Part shown: positions 1 to 5,725 of the stretch, piece after piece | How the letters are laid out: the number at the start of each line of letters is the position of its first letter | Numbering within the stretch: position 1 is the first letter of the stretch | From: Acidobacteriota bacterium | Lineage (GTDB): Bacteria > Acidobacteriota > Terriglobia > Acidiferrales > UBA7541 | Reading direction: 5' to 3' | Length of the DNA stretch: 5,754 nt | Assembly: GCA_003161495.1 (NCBI GenBank) | Contig: PMOP01000342.1 | Location: 1-5,754 of the forward strand | Position numbers and translations under genes: made by a program | The notes under the pieces: model-generated | Database searches by the model: none | Seen by the model: the letters and a program-made list of their open reading frames with translations, nothing else | Told to the model about the DNA's origin: nothing

Positions 1-1134
1 GCGGCGACGATCGAGCTGTGCAACATCCTGCTGGCCGATTCCGCGCACTTGCAGCTGGAGGATTCCTTGAAAGCAACGAGCGGCGGATACAGTAAACACG
101 CGACGCCGTTGCCGCTATACACGCCGGACGATGTCGCTCCGGTGATGAAGGCCATGCGGGAAATTCCGCGCGCCGATCCGTTTACGATTTCGCCGCAATT
201 CACGGTGCGGCCGCACGATGCCGGACACATTCTCGGTTCCACCAGCCTGGAGCTGACCATCACTGAAAATGGCAAGAAAATGGTGGTTCTGTTTTCGGGC
301 GACGTCGGCCGCTATGGCCAGCCCATCCTGAAAAATCCGGAAGCGCCGCCGCGCTGCGACGTGCTGCTGTGCGAATCGACGTACGGGGACCGCGATCATC
401 CCGCGGATTCGCCGGAAGACGCGCTGGCAGAGGTCGTGAATCGTGTTGCCAAACGTGGCGGGCAGATCGTGATCCCGGCGTTCGCCGTGGACCGCACGCA
501 AACGATCATGTACATCATCCGCAAGCTCGAGGACGCGAACCGGATTCCGAGCCTGCCCGTGTACGTGGACAGTCCGATGGCCATCAGCGTGACCGATTTA
601 TATTTGCGCCATCACGAGGACCACGACCTGACATTTACGGCGGAGGAAAAGAACGGGAATCCCCTGGACGCGCACAACGTGCATTACATGCGCACGGTCG
701 ACGACTCCAAAAAAATCAACGAGGTGCGCACGCCGGCCATCATTATTTCCGCGAGCGGCATGGCTACAGGTGGGCGCGTGCTGCATCACATTGCACGGCT
801 CGCGCCGGACCGCAGGAACGCGATACTCCTCGCCGGATTCCAGGCGGAAGGCACGCGCGGACGGGCGCTTGAAGAAGGCGCGAAAACGGTGCGCATTCAC
901 GGAGAAGATATTCCGATCGGCGCGGAAGTCATTAATCTGCGGCAATTTTCCGCGCACGCAGGCCAGAGCGAACTGCTGCGCTGGCTCACGGGGCTTCCCG
1001 CACCTCCGCGGCAAACTTATCTAACTCATGGAGAGCCTCAGGCTTCGGCGGCGCTCAAAGAGAAAATCGAAGCGGCGTTTCATTGGCGCGTGGCGTTGCC
1101 GCAATATCTCCAGACTGTGGACTTGGGCGCATAG
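1..1134 (+). CDS. MBL-fold/beta-CASP ribonuclease, 5' end outside window
   Basis: This is the C-terminal part (377 codons to TAG at 1132) of a metallo-beta-lactamase RNA-processing nuclease of the CPSF73/Ysh1 type, a zinc-dependent enzyme acting on RNA in the cytoplasm. The frame is open from base 1, and the first residues (ATIELCNILLADSAHLQ) already match the family, so the TTG at 49 is not the start; roughly 70-80 residues with the HxHxDH metal motif are missing upstream. Visible motifs in order: motif 3 His in AGHILGS (226-228), motif 4 Asp in FSGDVGR (301-303), beta-CASP motif A Glu in CESTYGDR (373-375), the conserved VIPAFAVDRTQ and YVDSPMA segments, SASGMATGGRVLHH, motif B His in FSAHAGQ (955-957) and motif C His in LTHGE (1027-1029). 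From memory the domain order resembles Thermus thermophilus TTHA0252 (about 430 aa). All visible active-site residues are intact, so it should be functional. Exact RNA target and exo- versus endo-activity cannot be read from sequence. Confidence 0.93.
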   Translation, partial: AATIELCNILLADSAHLQLEDSLKATSGGYSKHATPLPLYTPDDVAPVMKAMREIPRADPFTISPQFTVRPHDAGHILGSTSLELTITENGKKMVVLFSGDVGRYGQPILKNPEAPPRCDVLLCESTYGDRDHPADSPEDALAEVVNRVAKRGGQIVIPAFAVDRTQTIMYIIRKLEDANRIPSLPVYVDSPMAISVTDLYLRHHEDHDLTFTAEEKNGNPLDAHNVHYMRTVDDSKKINEVRTPAIIISASGMATGGRVLHHIARLAPDRRNAILLAGFQAEGTRGRALEEGAKTVRIHGEDIPIGAEVINLRQFSAHAGQSELLRWLTGLPAPPRQTYLTHGEPQASAALKEKIEAAFHWRVALPQYLQTVDLGA

Positions 1135-1150
1135 AAACGGACCGGCATTC

Positions 1151-1181
1151 TTGCGCCGCACGCCGCGAGGCATGCTAGAAT
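1151..1181 (+). promoter_or_regulatory. Probable sigma70-type promoter of the TPR gene
   Basis: An extended -10 is seen, TGC-TAGAAT at 1173-1181 (TAGAAT at 1176-1181, 5 of 6 to TATAAT). A weak -35, TTGCGC at 1151-1156, sits 19 nt upstream. Transcription would begin near 1188, giving a leader of only about 20 nt before the ATG at 1210. The same TAGAAT hexamer with an upstream TG occurs in the two minus-strand promoters of this window, which supports the call. The -35 is poor, so the extended -10 probably carries recognition. Confidence 0.55.
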
Positions 1182-1209
1182 CAGCTCACCTGCCCCCTTC
1201 GGAGGCGCG

Positions 1210-2376
1210 ATGTTTCTTCGCCGTTTGCCGATTCTCTTTTTATTGCTGGCTATAGGTGTTTTGCGTGGGAACGCGCAAACTTCGCAAAACACGCCGAATC
1301 GGCATGCCATCTTCAGCATTGGCGGCAGCGTTCGGGATGGAAGCAATCAACGTTCCATGGAAAGCATTCAAGTGGTTTTGAAGGGGGCCACCGGAACTCC
1401 CATCGCCACTACGTTTACGCGCGACGAAGGGGACTTCCAGTTCGACGGACTTCGCGACGGCGACTACACCGTCGAAATCAGGGTAAAGGACTACGAACAG
1501 TTCCAGGAACAAGTCTCGCTTAACGGCGCCAGCCGCCTGGGGCTCTCCATTTTTCTCGCCAAGTCCGGGAAGCCGCCAGCGATTCCGGCCATGCAGGAGC
1601 TTTCGATTTCCGCGCATCAACTGAGCGTGCCGCACAAAGCCCATGATGAATTTGAAAAGGGCATGGCGCTGATTTATTTGAAATCGGATTACCGCGGGGC
1701 CATCACGCAGTTTCAGCTGGCCATCCGGGATTTCCCCACGTATTACGAGGCTTACGCGGAAGTGGGCAGCGCGTATTATCAGTTGCAGGATTTGGGCCAT
1801 GCCGAGGAAGCGCTGCAAAAATCGGTCGATCTCAGTTCCGGACAGTACGCCGACGCCATGTTTACCCTCGCCGCGATCCTTACCGACACGAAGCGCTACG
1901 AAGAAGCCGAGAGCGTGTCGCGCCGTGGAGTTTCCGTCGACGCATCTTCGTGGCGCGGCCCGTTTGAACTGGCGCGCGCGCTGACGGCCCTGAAGAAAAC
2001 CGATGAAGCGGAAAAGAGCGCGGAAAAATCGCGCGATCTGATGCCGGACAATCCGCCGGTCTACCTGTTGCTGGCGAATATTCACATTCAGCGCAAGGAT
2101 TATCCCGCGCTCATCAGGGATCTCGACGATTACCTGCGGCTGGCGCCGGTTGGTCCCGAAGCGGATCAAGCACACAAAACGATAGAGCACGTGCAGGCCT
2201 TGCTGAATGCGCCCAAAGACGACGCCGACGATGAAGAAGACGATAGCGATGCGGACGAGCCGCAAAAGGACGCCGGCGAGGCTCCTCCGGCCGGCCAAAA
2301 AGCGGCGCGCCCAGCCACTGCACCGGATACTTCGGGACTTCCTTCCCTGCCTCCGCCTACGCCTGGAAATCAGTAA
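1210..2376 (+). CDS. Exported CarbReg-like/TPR-repeat protein
   Basis: A 388-aa protein, probably a periplasmic or surface scaffold for protein contacts; no catalytic domain is seen. Residues 1-22 are a signal peptide (MFLRR, a leucine-rich core, likely cleavage after GNA). Residues about 35-117 look like a carboxypeptidase-regulatory/Cna-B type beta-sandwich: GGSVRDGS, then a strand pattern with GDFQFDGLRDGDYTVEI, typical of this fold. A linker (118-144) leads to five consecutive 34-residue TPR units at about 145-178, 179-212, 213-246, 247-280 and 281-314, each with the small/large helix pattern, for example YAEVGSAYYQLQDLGHAEEA. The tail has an acidic run (about 337-350) and then Pro/Ala-rich residues to the end, probably disordered. 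The ATG at 1210 is chosen because GGAGG lies at 1201-1205 and it starts the signal peptide. It has its own promoter 75 nt after the nuclease gene, so the two need not be one operon. CarbReg plus TPR proteins are common in Acidobacteriota; the specific role is unknown. Confidence 0.9.
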   Translation: MFLRRLPILFLLLAIGVLRGNAQTSQNTPNRHAIFSIGGSVRDGSNQRSMESIQVVLKGATGTPIATTFTRDEGDFQFDGLRDGDYTVEIRVKDYEQFQEQVSLNGASRLGLSIFLAKSGKPPAIPAMQELSISAHQLSVPHKAHDEFEKGMALIYLKSDYRGAITQFQLAIRDFPTYYEAYAEVGSAYYQLQDLGHAEEALQKSVDLSSGQYADAMFTLAAILTDTKRYEEAESVSRRGVSVDASSWRGPFELARALTALKKTDEAEKSAEKSRDLMPDNPPVYLLLANIHIQRKDYPALIRDLDDYLRLAPVGPEADQAHKTIEHVQALLNAPKDDADDEEDDSDADEPQKDAGEAPPAGQKAARPATAPDTSGLPSLPPPTPGNQ

Positions 2377-2428
2377 TTTTTTCCGGGCTGAGGTCCCACT
2401 GGGGCCCATTCTTTGTGGACCGGAGTGC

Positions 2429-2459
2429 GGTTCAATAAATATTTAATAAAGTTGAAACC
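2429..2459. repeat. AT-rich imperfect inverted repeat
   Basis: GGTTCAA (2429-2435) can pair with TTGAA-a-CC (2452-2459), with one bulged A, around a 16-nt loop rich in A and T. It lies in the convergent gap between the TPR gene and the 136-aa gene, in clearly more AT-rich DNA than the flanking genes. It has no T-run after the stem, so it is not a standard terminator. TTGAAA at 2452-2457 also resembles a -35, but I found no good -10 at normal distance, so its role is open. Confidence 0.35.
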
Positions 2460-2480
2460 TGCATGCAGCGCGGTGCGTCT

Positions 2481-2554
2481 AGTGGCCAAGACCACTCGGG
2501 GGGGTAGGAAGTGACCACCAAGCAGCAACCGACCGTTTACTTCCTACCCCTTTT
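2481..2554 (+). terminator. Large stem-loop with T-run; terminator or small-RNA 3' end
   Basis: GGGGTAGGAAGT (2501-2512) pairs perfectly over 12 bp with ACTTCCTACCCC (2539-2550), and TTTT follows at 2551-2554. The pairing can grow inward by a G-T and an A-T pair, and outward through G-T wobbles of 2498-2500 with the T-run. Just before it a small hairpin, AGTGG (2481-2485) with CCACT (2492-2496), is visible. As the only strong hairpin with a T-run downstream of the TPR gene it could terminate that transcript, 120 nt past the stop. The loop of about 26 nt is larger than usual for an intrinsic terminator, and two adjacent hairpins ending in T's also fit a small RNA. On the minus strand the stem is followed by C-rich sequence, so it should work only for plus-strand transcripts. 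Confidence 0.55.
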
Positions 2555-2598
2555 AAATAGATGCGCGCAGGCCTGAATGAAATTTCCGAATAATTTAA

Positions 2599-3009
2599 CT
2601 ACGTGGTAGCGGTGGCATGACTCTGCGGAACGTGCAGCGGCATGGCGGGAATTTCCGCAAGGTGCAATCCGAGAACGAACATGGGCAAAGGCGCAACACG
2701 CCCCCACCGGTTTAGATCCCATCCCGGGCGAATAAAATTAATTTCCGGAACCAGAGCCAACTCCAGAACCGCGCGTGTTTCGCCGCGGTAAAATTGCTGC
2801 GGCAATCTCAGAAGCGGATGCGTGCCCCAGTTTTCTCCGTCCGCGGACCCCCAGATGGAAACGTCGACGGATTCCTGCTCGATTTGCTCGCGGATCAGCA
2901 TGGTGCAATAAAAAGTGCGCGTCGAACTGGCGCGGATGTCGACGGCTTCGCCGTGCCCGTTTTCCTGAAGCAGCGTGCCTGGCGGAATGAGATCGAATTC
3001 CATGGCCAT
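2599..3009 (-). CDS. Small protein of unknown function, beta-sandwich-like
   Basis: A 136-aa protein I cannot assign to a named family. It has no signal peptide and no membrane segment, so it is probably cytoplasmic. The sequence alternates polar and hydrophobic residues in strand-like blocks: FDLIPPGTLL (5-14), RTFYCTMLI (31-39), VDVSIWGSADGENWG (48-62), AVLELALV (80-87), then an aromatic stretch, FIRPGWDLNRWGR (92-104), and PMFVLGLHL (109-117). The phrase SADGENW followed by a hydrophobic strand and an FIRxxW-type segment recalls small Ig-like or jelly-roll domains, including some phage-associated and carbohydrate-binding ones; this is impression, not a family match. The first ATG (3009) is favoured because AGGAG lies 7 nt upstream; the second ATG, two codons later, is possible. 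The gene has its own promoter (3037-3066) and begins 147 nt past the amidase stop. The strong promoter and ribosome-binding site argue that it is real despite its size. Confidence 0.8.
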   Translation of the reverse strand: MAMEFDLIPPGTLLQENGHGEAVDIRASSTRTFYCTMLIREQIEQESVDVSIWGSADGENWGTHPLLRLPQQFYRGETRAVLELALVPEINFIRPGWDLNRWGRVAPLPMFVLGLHLAEIPAMPLHVPQSHATATT

Positions 3010-3014
3010 TCGGG

Positions 3015-3068
3015 TTCTCCTCGGATTTCGCGGCGGATTCTAACACAGGAACGGCGTGGGGGTCACGG
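3015..3068 (-). repeat. Promoter-leader repeat, copy 1
   Basis: This stretch matches 5605-5658 at 47 of 54 positions with no gaps, including 21 identical bases at 3030-3050. It covers the ribosome-binding site, leader, -10, spacer and -35 of the 136-aa gene. Similarity ends abruptly on the coding side and fades a few bases beyond the -35, so the unit is the promoter-leader and not part of a larger duplicated gene. Confidence 0.85.
3037..3066 (-). promoter_or_regulatory. Promoter of the 136-aa gene
   Basis: Read on the minus strand, GTGACC (3066-3061, 4 of 6 to TTGACA) is followed after 18 nt by TAGAAT (3042-3037), itself preceded by TG three bases upstream of the hexamer, an extended -10. 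Transcription would start near 3030, leaving a leader of about 20 nt that contains GAGGAG before the ATG at 3009. Its conservation with the amidase promoter, while the flanks differ, is the best support. Confidence 0.7.
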
Positions 3069-3135
3069 CAGGCGCGGCCGGTAGCGCAGGCTTCTGCTTG
3101 AGCTGGCTCCTCACCGGGATTGCGCACTGCTGTTT

Positions 3136-3167
3136 GCGAACCTCACGTGCGAACTCTTACGGTTCGC
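3136..3167 (-). other. Competing small hairpins at the amidase stop codon
   Basis: GCGAAC occurs twice (3136-3141 and 3149-3154), 13 nt apart, and both copies are complementary to GTTCGC at 3162-3167. The near pair gives a 6-bp stem with a 7-nt loop; the far pair gives 7 bp (GCGAACC/GGTTCGC) with an 18-nt loop. The amidase TAA (3159-3157) lies in the loop. No T-run follows on the minus strand, so it is not a recognisable intrinsic terminator. It may slow RNA decay or be chance. Confidence 0.3.
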
Positions 3168-5565
3168 CTGGCAAGGGCCCAAATTCGGGCGGTGGCACTC
3201 GGCGTTTGGATGCCGCTTCGTAGGCCGAGGCAATTTTCAAGATGATATCTTCTTTTCCAGGCTCCGCCCGAAAGACGAGCGAAAAGGGCAGACCGGGCGG
3301 CGGCAGAGTGACAGGGGTATTGTTGCTGGTCGAAATATATCGTTTTTTATCGGGGCTCAATATGAATGAGGGATCGTAAACCGTTCGCACATATCCCGCA
3401 GGAATAAGGACTTCGGTGATCCCTGCAAAAGGTCCCATGCGAAGCTCACCGCGGATGTCATTGGGAGGCTCCGGCTGGCCAGCGAGCCCGATCTTCCCGG
3501 GCGGAAGTGAATAATGGAGGCGCACGACGGCGTCGAGGTGGTTCTCATAAATAACTTTCATCTCCACGCGGCGCAGAAGCTCTCGCATCATGATGTGCTC
3601 ATCGATCCCCTGACGTTCCCCGAGCGAGTTGCGCATGTCTTCCATCTCTTCCCAATTTTTGAATGCCGCCCGTTGATCGTCGCCCCAGAATTTCGACCGC
3701 GCATTCAGCGCGGGGAAGTCGATCAGGGTTTCGGTGAATCCGCGTTCTTTCCAGTCAGCCGCACGCCGCGAGGCGTATTGATTGAAGTGAAAAGTGAACG
3801 CGTTCGGTTCGATTTCCTCCTCGATTGCGCGAATATTCAAATTTTTGGGGATAGGCGTTCGTCCTTCCGCCAAATCGAGCATGTAATCTATAGGTTTCAT
3901 GGTGCCCGATCCGAGCGTCTTGCCCGGCGCAAACTCCGTTGGTTTGATTTTCGCGGCGAATTCGGGAAATTGAGGCTGGCCGTCCCGTGTGAGGCGATAA
4001 AGAATATCGGGGAAAAATACGGGAACAAGTTGCGCCAAGGCTTGCGTATAGGACGGGTTCAATTTTTTTATGCTGGGATCCTCGGGCCAGAGAGGATCGA
4101 CGGATTCGACCAGGGTAGCTCCGAGGTAGTCGCCCAGGATGGCCTTAATTTCTTTAGCCGCCGCTTGAGAAATCGGCTCGTCCGCCTGGATGCCCGGGAA
4201 AGTCAGCATCGATTCGCGGATGATCCCGATGCGCATCCCGCGCAGCGAACCGCGCGTGCCCGGCGAAACCGCGCTCGCAACGTAGGGCTTATCCGAAACG
4301 CTAGATCTCGGAACCGTGGTGAAGATATCGCGAGGGTCGTAATATCCGTTGGCGGGATCCTTAAGTGCATCGAGTACCTTGGCCGCGTCTTTCACCGTGC
4401 GGCACATAATTCCCGCGCGATCCAGATAAATATCCGCGCCGATCGAACCGCCGAGAAATGAAATGAGAGATTTGTGGGGCAAGATCAGCGCCACCGCGTT
4501 GTGATTGGAAGGACCGCGGCAGGACATACTGGTCTCTTCACAAATGCTGCAGGTCGTGAGGTTTGCGCTCACGGAGACGCCCGAGCCGGAACTGGAACCC
4601 AGCGACGCGGCGCGCGTGGTGTCATATACATCGCTCGGATTTCCCGCCCAGGTGCTCCGCTGATACCCCTGGACCGAGACAAAAACTTTTGTGGGCCTGT
4701 TTGTGCCTCGCTCCCCGCCGGAGCCTCCGCGAATGGAGGGAACCGGCCGCCCGTTGTATTCCGTATTCGCGGTCTTGGCATAAATGATTGCGCCTTTTGC
4801 GCGAAGCTGCGCCACGAGCGTCTGGTCCCGAGCCGGGAAATCAATATCGTAGTTGGCATCCGCGCCGCCCGTGCTGCGAATGTCTTTCACGTCATACGAA
4901 TCCTTGAATGTGAATGCGACGCAATACATGGGGAGTTTCGCCAGATCGGGATTCCTGCCGTATTGCGCATCCAGCTCGGCTGCGCGCTCGAGCGCATCCG
5001 GTTGCTTGCGGAATTCTTCGCAGACGGCCGGCGAGCCGGGCGGGAGCGGTCCGTCGGATGGCCGACGATCGCGATCGCCTTTGCAAGTGACCGAACGCTC
5101 GCCGCGGATGTTGAGCGTGCCGAGCGCATTGAGCTGGCCAGCATGGGGAATACCGACCGTCATGCCGTACTGTTGCTGTACGGAGGGATCGGAGGCGGTT
5201 GGTTCCATCCTGCCAAACTCTATCGGTAACCCTGCATACTGATCGAAATTGGGTAGCAGAGTGGAGATGGCGACTGTCTCTGTGGGAAACTTGAGAGGTG
5301 AGCCGGCGCGAACGACGCCAGGCGCCGACGAGATCGGCGCGCCATCTTTTGTGACCAACACGTCGGCTACGCCATTATAAGCTTTGGCTCGATTGAGATA
5401 GAGTTGAACTAATCCTCGGCAGGTGATCTGGCCCGCTCGGATGGCCTGGTGAATGTCGTCGATCGTCGCTTCCTGAAGATGAAAGCGAGATTGCTGCGAA
5501 TTCGCGGCTCCCGCAGTTGCCAGGATCGCAGCCAGTAGAAAAAATGCACGCATAGCCCTGAACAT
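3157..5565 (-). CDS. Exported, enlarged amidase-signature hydrolase
   Basis: An 802-aa member of the amidase signature (AS) family, which hydrolyses C-N amide bonds by a Ser/cis-Ser/Lys triad; the substrate is unknown. Residues 1 to about 20-23 form a signal peptide (FRAMR, then AFFLLAAILATAGA), so it acts outside the cytoplasm. Residues about 32-65 match the usual N-terminal helix region (IDDIHQAIRAGQITCRGLVQ). The catalytic Lys is K221 in AFTFKDSYDV, the cis-Ser S324 in LGSSSGSGV, and the nucleophile S348 in ETSMSCRGP; the 24-residue spacing of the two serines is the family norm. The C-terminus (about 713-785) has the typical AGITEVLIPAGY and PFSLVFRAEPGKEDIILKIA segments. It is much longer than the usual 450-550 aa, with an extra 100 or so residues before K221 and a long insert after S348. 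The oxyanion loop TGGS is replaced by TSMS, and seven cysteines lie between 161 and 388. GGAGG four bases before the first ATG supports that start; an ATG four codons later has no good site. It has its own promoter at 5627-5656. Confidence 0.9.
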   Translation of the reverse strand: MFRAMRAFFLLAAILATAGAANSQQSRFHLQEATIDDIHQAIRAGQITCRGLVQLYLNRAKAYNGVADVLVTKDGAPISSAPGVVRAGSPLKFPTETVAISTLLPNFDQYAGLPIEFGRMEPTASDPSVQQQYGMTVGIPHAGQLNALGTLNIRGERSVTCKGDRDRRPSDGPLPPGSPAVCEEFRKQPDALERAAELDAQYGRNPDLAKLPMYCVAFTFKDSYDVKDIRSTGGADANYDIDFPARDQTLVAQLRAKGAIIYAKTANTEYNGRPVPSIRGGSGGERGTNRPTKVFVSVQGYQRSTWAGNPSDVYDTTRAASLGSSSGSGVSVSANLTTCSICEETSMSCRGPSNHNAVALILPHKSLISFLGGSIGADIYLDRAGIMCRTVKDAAKVLDALKDPANGYYDPRDIFTTVPRSSVSDKPYVASAVSPGTRGSLRGMRIGIIRESMLTFPGIQADEPISQAAAKEIKAILGDYLGATLVESVDPLWPEDPSIKKLNPSYTQALAQLVPVFFPDILYRLTRDGQPQFPEFAAKIKPTEFAPGKTLGSGTMKPIDYMLDLAEGRTPIPKNLNIRAIEEEIEPNAFTFHFNQYASRRAADWKERGFTETLIDFPALNARSKFWGDDQRAAFKNWEEMEDMRNSLGERQGIDEHIMMRELLRRVEMKVIYENHLDAVVRLHYSLPPGKIGLAGQPEPPNDIRGELRMGPFAGITEVLIPAGYVRTVYDPSFILSPDKKRYISTSNNTPVTLPPPGLPFSLVFRAEPGKEDIILKIASAYEAASKRRVPPPEFGPLPGEP

Positions 5566-5604
5566 GGAACCTCCGGAATTTCTGTCGCGGCCGATTTACT
5601 TTGT

Positions 5605-5658
5605 TTCTCCTGGAATTTTGCGGCGGATTCTAACACAGGACAGTCGTGAGGGTCACGG
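5605..5658 (-). repeat. Promoter-leader repeat, copy 2
   Basis: Second copy of the unit at 3015-3068, in the same orientation and 2,590 bases away. The identical core is 5620-5640. It carries the -35, spacer, -10 and the AGGAGAA ribosome-binding-like block. Here that block is followed by no start codon at useful distance; the amidase ATG at 5565 instead uses GGAGG at 5574-5570, outside the repeat. Confidence 0.85.
5627..5656 (-). promoter_or_regulatory. Promoter of the amidase gene
   Basis: Read on the minus strand, GTGACC (5656-5651) and TAGAAT (5632-5627) are separated by 18 nt, with TG three bases upstream of the -10 hexamer, exactly as in front of the 136-aa gene. Transcription would start near 5620, so the leader to the ATG is about 55 nt, longer than the 20 nt of the other copy. 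The identical elements suggest the same sigma factor and similar strength for both genes. Confidence 0.7.
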
Positions 5659-5698
5659 AACTCGCGAATCTGCTGATCGGTGGTGTGCGTCATCCGGA

Positions 5699-5719
5699 TC
5701 GGTTACAAGCGGTAACTGG
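5699..5719. other. Small stem-loop before the edge terminator
   Basis: CGGTTAC (5700-5706) pairs with GTAACTG (5712-5718), one pair being G-T, around a 5-nt loop. A further T-G wobble is possible at 5699/5719. It stands 8 nt before the terminator hairpin. It does not fit a tRNA arm. Its role is unknown; it could be the 3' part of a short transcript or simply spacer. Confidence 0.3.
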
Positions 5720-5725
5720 CAAAGC

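Noticed and set aside
49..51. TTG as start codon of the nuclease
   Set aside because: The frame is open to base 1 and the residues before it (ATIELCNILLADSAH) are conserved in the family, so the gene simply begins outside the window.
598..1014. Minus-strand open frame within the beta-CASP nuclease gene
   Set aside because: It lies antisense to conserved nuclease motifs, is Arg-rich and has no domain.
2377..2382. T6 run right after the TPR stop as a terminator
   Set aside because: No GC-rich hairpin precedes the T-run.
1240..2409. A 389-codon open frame on the minus strand opposite the TPR gene
   Set aside because: It is exactly antisense to a gene with a signal peptide, five TPR units and a ribosome-binding site. 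Its translation is Arg-rich and shows no domain; long antisense frames are expected in GC-rich DNA.
2738..3127. Minus-strand frames 3127-2738 and 5693-5409 share the peptide RDPHxxPVLESAAK, suggesting a protein family
   Set aside because: The shared peptide is only the translation of the repeated promoter-leader DNA. Beyond it the two frames run out of frame through the 136-aa gene and the amidase and share nothing.
3514..5229. Two long plus-strand open frames (3514-4461 and 4474-5229) opposite the amidase
   Set aside because: Both lie inside the amidase gene, whose protein has a complete catalytic triad and family motifs. Their translations are Arg/Ala-rich with no recognisable motif and no ribosome-binding site.
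3015..5658. The two repeats as ends of a transposon or integrated element
   Set aside because: They are direct, not inverted, coincide with promoter elements, and the DNA between them has no transposase, integrase or target-site duplication.
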